Part shown: positions 59,384-64,000 of the stretch, one piece after another | Numbering within the stretch: the stretch's first letter is position 1 | Layout: the number at the start of each line of letters is the position of its first letter | Source: an uncultured Eubacteriales bacterium | GTDB taxonomy: Bacteria; Bacillota; Clostridia; Oscillospirales; Acutalibacteraceae | Length of the DNA: 64,000 nucleotides | NCBI GenBank assembly: GCA_934454845.1 | Contig: CAKSGV010000002.1 | Span: 52,982 to 116,981, forward strand | Direction: 5' to 3' | The notes under the pieces: model-generated | Seen by the model: the letters and a program-made list of their open reading frames with translations, nothing else | The model's database searches: none | What the model was told of the DNA's origin: nothing | Made by a program: the position numbers and the translations under genes

Positions 59384-60445
59384 ATGCCATTTGATGTTGC
59401 TGAAGAAATGGAAACTGTAGTTCAAATAAAGGTCGTAGGCGTAGGCGGCGGCGGCGGTAACGCTGTCAACAGAATGGTGGCCGCAGGTGTAAAAGGCGTT
59501 GAATTTATCGCTGTTAATACTGATAAAGCCGCTCTTTTCCTCTCGCGCGCCGATCAGAAAATTCAGATAGGAAATAACACCACTGCCGGAATGGGTGCAG
59601 GCGGAAATCCTGAAAACGGCCGCGCAGCCGCTGAAGAATCAAGGGATGAAATAGCTGCCGCTATCCGCAGTGCAGATATGATATTCATAACTGCCGGAAT
59701 GGGCGGAGGCACCGGTACAGGCGCCGCTCCCGTTGTAGCTCAGATAGCTAAAGAACTGGGTATTCTCACCGTGGGAATAGTTACAAAGCCGTTTGCTTTT
59801 GAGGGTAAGAAGCGTATGACACAGGCGGAAGAGGGAATTGCTAACCTCACCGAGCAGGTCGATAGTATCATAGTGATTCCGAACGAGCGCCTTAAGTTCG
59901 TTTCCGAAGATAAGATTTCTTTCAAGAATGCGTTTAATATTGCCGATGATGTTTTGCGCCGCGGCGTTCAGAGCATTTCCGAGCTTATCAATGTTACCGC
60001 TCTTGTCAACCTTGACTTTGCCGATGTTAAATCCATTATGCAGGACGCAGGTTGCGCTCATATGGGCGTCGGAGAAGCTACGGGCAGAGATAAGGCAGAG
60101 CAGGCGGCAAGAATGGCTATCACAAGCCCGCTTATCGAAACCTCTATGGAAAACGCAAGAGGAATTATTATCAGCATAACAGGTTCTGATGATATCGGTC
60201 TTGAAGAGGTCGAGCTTGCCTCCACAATTATTTCCGATATGGCTCATCCTGATGCAACGATTATTTGGGGTGCACAGCTTGATGAGAGCCTTGAAGATAC
60301 TATTAGGGTGACTGTTGTAGCAACAGGTCTCGGCGAGCCTAAAAAGGCTGATAAGAGGGAAGACCTTGCCGATCTTATGAACGATATGAACACAGAAGAT
60401 AATGACGAGTCTTATGACGATGTTATGAAATTCTTCCAGAAATAA
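59384..60445 (+). CDS. ftsZ: cell division GTPase FtsZ
   Basis: 353 residues. GTPase core: VVGVGGGGGNAVNRM, tubulin signature GGGTGTGAAPVVA, NERLKF, and T7 loop NLDFADVKSIM with the catalytic Asp. C-terminal linker is short (about 30 residues, acidic) and the tail SYDDVMKFFQK lacks the usual DIPxFL-R peptide that binds FtsA or SepF. AT-rich region 59289-59320 with TATAAT (59315-59320) may be its own promoter. ftsA is absent from the cluster. Confidence 0.97.
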   Translation: MPFDVAEEMETVVQIKVVGVGGGGGNAVNRMVAAGVKGVEFIAVNTDKAALFLSRADQKIQIGNNTTAGMGAGGNPENGRAAAEESRDEIAAAIRSADMIFITAGMGGGTGTGAAPVVAQIAKELGILTVGIVTKPFAFEGKKRMTQAEEGIANLTEQVDSIIVIPNERLKFVSEDKISFKNAFNIADDVLRRGVQSISELINVTALVNLDFADVKSIMQDAGCAHMGVGEATGRDKAEQAARMAITSPLIETSMENARGIIISITGSDDIGLEEVELASTIISDMAHPDATIIWGAQLDESLEDTIRVTVVATGLGEPKKADKREDLADLMNDMNTEDNDESYDDVMKFFQK

Positions 60446-60454
60446 TTAAATAAT

Positions 60455-60490
60455 AAAAAACTCGGTTCTTTTTTAAGAACCGAGTTTTTT
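60455..60490. terminator. bidirectional terminator after ftsZ
   Basis: AAAAAACTCGGTTCTT (60455-60470) with AAGAACCGAGTTTTTT (60475-60490), perfect, loop TTTT. Ends the dcw cluster and the converging LOG gene. Confidence 0.93.
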
Positions 60491-61064
60491 ATATATTTTT
60501 AAATATTTGCGGTTTATTTTTACTTGATTTGTATGAGGTGATATATTCGATAATAGCGTCTTTGTCGTTTGAAAGAAAAAATAAAGAAGTGTTATTTTGC
60601 AACATAAATTTATCGTCTACAGCTCTTTTAAGCATTGAAGAAAGGCTGTCAAAATAACCGTTCACATTAAATATTGCTATTGGCTTATCGTGGCGGCAGA
60701 GCTGTTTTAAAGTAAGAATTTCAAAGAATTCATCATAAGTGCCGATTCCTCCGGGGGATACTATAAAAGCGTCGGAATTGTTTTCAAGAAGCTGCTTTCT
60801 TTCGCGCATTGTTTTGGTGTAGAGCATTTTTGTGCAGTGATCGAATAAAATTCCGTCAACATTCAAAAATTCGGGAACAATACCTATGATCTCGCCTTTT
60901 TCTTCATAAAATCCTCTTGCAAACGCGCCCATCATTCCGCAGGCTCCGCCTCCGAAAATAAGGCTGTGACCTGATTTTGCAAGCTTTTTGCCGAAGTTTT
61001 CGCCGCATTTTATATAGCTTATGTCGATTTTATCAGACGACGCTCCGTAAACGCAGATATTCAT
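60489..61064 (-). CDS. LOG family (TIGR00730) nucleotide 5'-monophosphate phosphoribohydrolase
   Basis: 191 residues: Rossmann-like, CVYGASSDK, FGGGACGMMG, and the LOG signature MRERKQLLENNSDAFIVSPG (in part) with PGGIGTYDEFFE. Characterised members release base from AMP-like nucleotides (cytokinin activation in plants and actinobacteria); in Clostridia probably nucleotide clean-up. Overlaps the Nudix gene by 4 bp. Confidence 0.93.
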   Translation of the reverse strand: MNICVYGASSDKIDISYIKCGENFGKKLAKSGHSLIFGGGACGMMGAFARGFYEEKGEIIGIVPEFLNVDGILFDHCTKMLYTKTMRERKQLLENNSDAFIVSPGGIGTYDEFFEILTLKQLCRHDKPIAIFNVNGYFDSLSSMLKRAVDDKFMLQNNTSLFFLSNDKDAIIEYITSYKSSKNKPQIFKNI

Positions 61065-61543
61065 TTTTCTTCTCCCGTTAAAATTTCTTTATCGTTAAAT
61101 ATCGCGCTGATAAGAGTTTCTCCGCGGTATTCAAGCCTTAAAGAAAAGAATTCTTCGCTATCCAATTTTTCTAAAAATATCCTATCTCCGCTCCAGGTGG
61201 GGAATGAAAGCAATTTGTTTTCATCAACCCATTCTAAAACTCCCTCATCACAGTCAGGTTTAACCGTTCCGCTGAAATCGGAGCTTGTAAATAAGTGCAT
61301 ATATTCCGTTTCCCAGATATCGGAAACAAAGGTTATTATGCCTTTATATTCGGCACTGTTAAGCTTAAGCCCTGTTTCTTCGAAAACTTCTCGCCTGTTG
61401 CATTGTTCGGGGCTTTCCTTATCTTCAAATTTCCCGCCTATTCCTATCCATTTATCGCGGTTTAGGTCGTTTTCTTTTTTTATGCGATGCATAAGAAGAT
61501 ATTTTCCGTTATTTTTAATATAGCAAAGGGTTGTATTTCTCAT
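61061..61543 (-). CDS. Nudix hydrolase (8-oxo-dGTP diphosphatase-like)
   Basis: 160 residues with an intact Nudix box GGKFEDKESPEQCNRREVFEE (in part) of the form Gx5Ex7REUxEExGU ending EETGL. The TTLCYIKNNGKYLLMHR start resembles MutT/YtkD-type enzymes that hydrolyse oxidised nucleoside triphosphates; substrate not proven. Start ATG 61543 overlaps the previous gene's stop by one base. Confidence 0.92.
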   Translation of the reverse strand: MRNTTLCYIKNNGKYLLMHRIKKENDLNRDKWIGIGGKFEDKESPEQCNRREVFEETGLKLNSAEYKGIITFVSDIWETEYMHLFTSSDFSGTVKPDCDEGVLEWVDENKLLSFPTWSGDRIFLEKLDSEEFFSLRLEYRGETLISAIFNDKEILTGEEK

Positions 61544-63768
61544 CAGGGCTGTTTCACCGATTCCTTAGCGAATTCTTTTCCTTCGTCGCCCTTATAGCCT
61601 TCGAGATAAAAAATATCCGTGTTTTTATTCCTCGAGTCGAAAATATTATTATACTGAATCTTTTCGTACTCATTTAAAAGAGTTGTATACTTTGTGTTTG
61701 ACTGCCAGGTATAATAATTATTTTCCGAATCAATATATCCCACGGTATCAATAACGGGGATTTCCTTATAAAGATTTAAAAGGTATTTATTATATTCTGT
61801 AAGCTTAACTCCTGCGACCTTTAAAAGGTAGGTCGAAAGGTAGTTACTGCTCATTTTATCGATTTTTTCTTCGGGAATATCATAATTTGCCCAGATAATA
61901 AAGGGTGTGATATGCCTTTTTTGCTCCTGCTCAAGCGAGAGTCCCGAAAGATCCTTCACGTCTAAAATATCCGCTATAAATTTAGTTTCTATCGATGGCT
62001 GGTGGTCACCGAACATACAGATAACAGTCGGTTCGTTTACGCCTTTAAAATACTCTACGAGTCCCTTAAAAGCGTCGTCGCTTGCTTTTACGAGTGAAAG
62101 ATATCTGTTTGCCTTTATATATTCGGTATCTCCCGAGGTTATATAGACTTCTTCGTTGAAATTATCGAATTTTGTTGTATATCCGCCGTGATTTTGCATT
62201 GTGACATTGAACATAAAGTATGGCATATTCCTGTCGCGGTTTTCAAAATCGTTTATCAAAACCTGATAATCGTAAGAATCGCTGATATACTGTCTTAAGA
62301 ACATATTTTTTCTGTCGGGATAATACTGATCGACAAGCTGCTGGAGGTAGTTAGGATCGGAGCCGTTGCTCATATAATCGTTCATAATTGAGATGTCTAT
62401 TATATTTTCAAGGAATTTATAGCTGTTAAATCCCATATTGTTATAAACGTTTACTCTGTTCCAACCGCTTGAAAAATAGGGGTGGAAAGCGGCGGAGTTG
62501 TAGCCCTGTCCCTCCAGTGTTGAAACAACGGTTGCAAGCGGAGAATTTATATAGAGCATATAAGCGTTGCTCCCTGAGGGTAAAAACGCCGTTGAATGGC
62601 CGGTTAAAAATTCAAATTCGGTGTTTGAAGTTCCGGCACCGACAACGGGTACAAATAAATTGCCCTTGACTGTGTTTTCCGTAAGACTTCGCATAAACGG
62701 CATATAATCGATATTAGTTGTGAAATCTCCGAGAACGCTAAGATCGGAAAGCGATTCGTTCATAATGCAGATGATATTCGGAGTTTTCTCGGTTACCTCA
62801 ACAGGTTCTTTTTTATCAATATTTTTTTCTACATAATCTGAAACATTGTTTGCATCATAACCCGAAGGGGCTGACATAAACAGATATTTAGTATTACAAA
62901 AGAAGTTAAAAGTAAATCCGTAGTTTTTATAGCCTCTTGTCTGATTCCAGAAGTCAGGTTTTACACCTGCGTCTGCAAAAATAGATGTAAAATAAAAAAG
63001 GCATAAAACAACTGCGGCAAACGAGCCCGAAAATACTCGGGAAACGATTTTTGTTATAAGGTTGTATTTCGGAGTTTTTATCTTAATTCCGATAACCATT
63101 ATAAAAATGAATAAAAGCGAGCCTGTTAAGACCAAGTGCGTGAGCTTATAAGAATAGGTGTTTGCAACATTTGCGGCAGTGGTAATGCTTAAAAAATCCA
63201 TAGGGATAAACGGAGTTCCTCTGAAATCCATTATATAGCAATGCGCAACGGCAAGGCCGAAAAGTATCGGGTTTACAACTAAGATCGATACTCTTATACT
63301 GCCCGAAAGGGCAAAGAAAATAAAATAAAATATAAGAATAATGATATAATTACCCAAAAAACCGAGATAGGTCATATTATAAACAAAAACGTTATTAAGG
63401 CATTCCGTCATTGTCATAGTAAGAATTGGCAGAATAAATAAAAACACGAGGTGCATAACCTTATTAGTTTTTTCATTTCTGAATTTGAAATTAAAGGTTA
63501 TCAAAGCTCCTATTGCAAATGGGAAAAGCAAGCAAAAAGCAAGCAGCACCCATTTCATTCTGAATTCCTGAGAAATAAACGCATTATTGTCAAGAATAAC
63601 AGTAAGCAAAAGTGCCGCCGATATTATAATTCCCGTGAGCCGGGACTTTTTAGTTGAATAAATATCCATTGAAAAAGCACGGAGAATTTTATAAAATCCT
63701 CCAATCTTTCCGTCATCGGATTTTGTAAAAAATCCTTTTATTTTATTTAAAATTCCGGAAGAATCCAT
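61543..63768 (-). CDS. LTA synthase family sulfatase-fold membrane protein
   Basis: About 741 residues. N-terminal half has roughly six to seven membrane helices; the extracellular half is a sulfatase/phosphoglycerol transferase domain with nucleophile Thr in VVGAGTSNTEFEFLTG, GWNRVNVYNNMGF and FGDHQPSIETK. LtaS-type enzymes polymerise glycerol phosphate or add it to lipids or glycans at the cell surface. Start ATG 63768 (AGAGGCGG upstream) is preferred over 63789, which lacks a site. Head of a leftward operon with the Nudix and LOG genes. Confidence 0.9.
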   Translation of the reverse strand: MDSSGILNKIKGFFTKSDDGKIGGFYKILRAFSMDIYSTKKSRLTGIIISAALLLTVILDNNAFISQEFRMKWVLLAFCLLFPFAIGALITFNFKFRNEKTNKVMHLVFLFILPILTMTMTECLNNVFVYNMTYLGFLGNYIIILIFYFIFFALSGSIRVSILVVNPILFGLAVAHCYIMDFRGTPFIPMDFLSITTAANVANTYSYKLTHLVLTGSLLFIFIMVIGIKIKTPKYNLITKIVSRVFSGSFAAVVLCLFYFTSIFADAGVKPDFWNQTRGYKNYGFTFNFFCNTKYLFMSAPSGYDANNVSDYVEKNIDKKEPVEVTEKTPNIICIMNESLSDLSVLGDFTTNIDYMPFMRSLTENTVKGNLFVPVVGAGTSNTEFEFLTGHSTAFLPSGSNAYMLYINSPLATVVSTLEGQGYNSAAFHPYFSSGWNRVNVYNNMGFNSYKFLENIIDISIMNDYMSNGSDPNYLQQLVDQYYPDRKNMFLRQYISDSYDYQVLINDFENRDRNMPYFMFNVTMQNHGGYTTKFDNFNEEVYITSGDTEYIKANRYLSLVKASDDAFKGLVEYFKGVNEPTVICMFGDHQPSIETKFIADILDVKDLSGLSLEQEQKRHITPFIIWANYDIPEEKIDKMSSNYLSTYLLKVAGVKLTEYNKYLLNLYKEIPVIDTVGYIDSENNYYTWQSNTKYTTLLNEYEKIQYNNIFDSRNKNTDIFYLEGYKGDEGKEFAKESVKQP

Positions 63769-63803
63769 AAATCCGCCTCTTTTAAACATTTAAAATCATT
63801 AAT

Positions 63804-63832
63804 ATTATACCATATAGTTCTCAAAATTACAA
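63804..63832 (-). promoter_or_regulatory. sigma-A-type promoter for the LtaS-like operon
   Basis: Reading leftward: TTGTAA (63832-63827), 17-bp spacer, TATAAT (63809-63804) with TG-G before it. Confidence 0.7.
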
Positions 63833-63901
63833 GCAAAAAGACTCGGGCAAACCCCAATGTCATTAAGTTAAGAGATTGCTAATAGGCATAAATGGCAAAA
63901 T

Positions 63902-63945
63902 AAAACACACTTAGAACTGAAAAGTAGTTTTAAGTGTGTTTTTAT
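63902..63945 (+). terminator. strong hairpin terminator near the right edge
   Basis: AAAACACACTTAGAACT (63902-63918) pairs with AGTTTTAAGTGTGTTTT (63926-63942), one G-U pair, then T. No gene is seen in 63833-64000; this could end a short transcript or one entering from the right. Confidence 0.7.
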
Positions 63946-64000
63946 GTAAAAAAGGCAAAACGAAAAAGCCGATTGAAAAAATCAGCAAAAACGTGGAGAT

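Noticed and set aside
1..64000. CRISPR arrays, insertion sequences, prophage, rRNA or tRNA genes
   Set aside because: No regularly spaced repeats, transposase-like proteins, phage genes or tRNA/rRNA-like sequences were recognised on either strand, although a tRNA could be missed by eye.

Overview
The window is a stretch of core chromosome from a low-to-moderate GC, endospore-forming member of the Clostridia. An Oscillospirales/Ruminococcaceae-type gut bacterium is most likely, but the species cannot be named from sequence alone. Evidence for this is an uninterrupted sporulation sigma factor (sigK), a SpoIIQ-like M23 protein, a PASTA-bearing SpoVD-type transpeptidase, an FtsK/SpoIIIE translocase beside a TepA-type ClpP-like protein, a DNPR-type (meso-diaminopimelate) MurE, CD1247-, DUF1540- and DUF4830-family proteins, and many TTG starts behind strong GGAGG sites. 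No rRNA, tRNA, CRISPR array, transposon or prophage was recognised.

Layout. 1-1.9 kb: 3' end of a TspO-family gene, then a leftward rsmD-coaD-coiled-coil operon. 2-7.4 kb: rplS with a structured leader, then a tightly overlapping lepB-rbgA-rnhB-yraN-dipeptidase-thrC run. 7.4-11.8 kb: a tiny DUF1540 gene, a metallophosphoesterase and tig-clpP-clpX. 11.8-13.9 kb: leftward mtaB-sigK. 13.9-20.6 kb: nucleotide-sugar dehydratase, typA, DEDDh exonuclease, radical-SAM activase-like gene and a PPi-type phosphofructokinase. 20.6-24.6 kb: LCP protein and a TrkA/TrkH potassium system. 24.6-34.6 kb: efp, CD1247-like gene, ispD-ispF, DUF4830, rsuA-like gene, a solitary sugar-importer ATPase, tepA, ftsK/spoIIIE, a ComEC-like hydrolase and degV. 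34.7-39.5 kb: a complete leftward LIV-type ABC importer operon. 39.8-45.6 kb: glyA, the M23 gene, then glnA-ANTAR regulator-pyrG. 45.7-47.9 kb: leftward tsaE-tsaB-rpiB-upp. 48-60.5 kb: the division and cell wall (dcw) cluster, mraZ-rsmH-ftsL-pbp-murE-mraY-ftsW-murG-murA-ftsQ-ftsZ. 60.5-63.8 kb: leftward LtaS-like-Nudix-LOG operon.

Most notable observation. The LIV substrate-binding lipoprotein (38276-39541) is apparently circularly permuted. After a normal lipoprotein signal it begins with the part that is the second half of ordinary LIV-binding proteins, and it ends with what is ordinarily the mature N-terminal lobe. Almost nothing is lost and a linker of about 30 residues joins the old C- and N-termini. 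Its operon is intact (livHMGF), so it may be functional.

Other points worth attention: the glnA leader carries an ANTAR-type hairpin (hexaloop with A1 and G4) that is mutually exclusive with a strong terminator, and the next gene after glnA encodes an ANTAR protein. Just upstream lies a separate promoter-hairpins-terminator unit. The dcw operon starts with five MraZ-type GTG repeats at about 10-bp spacing, lacks murF, murD, murC and ftsA, and ends with an FtsZ whose tail does not resemble the usual FtsA/SepF-binding peptide.
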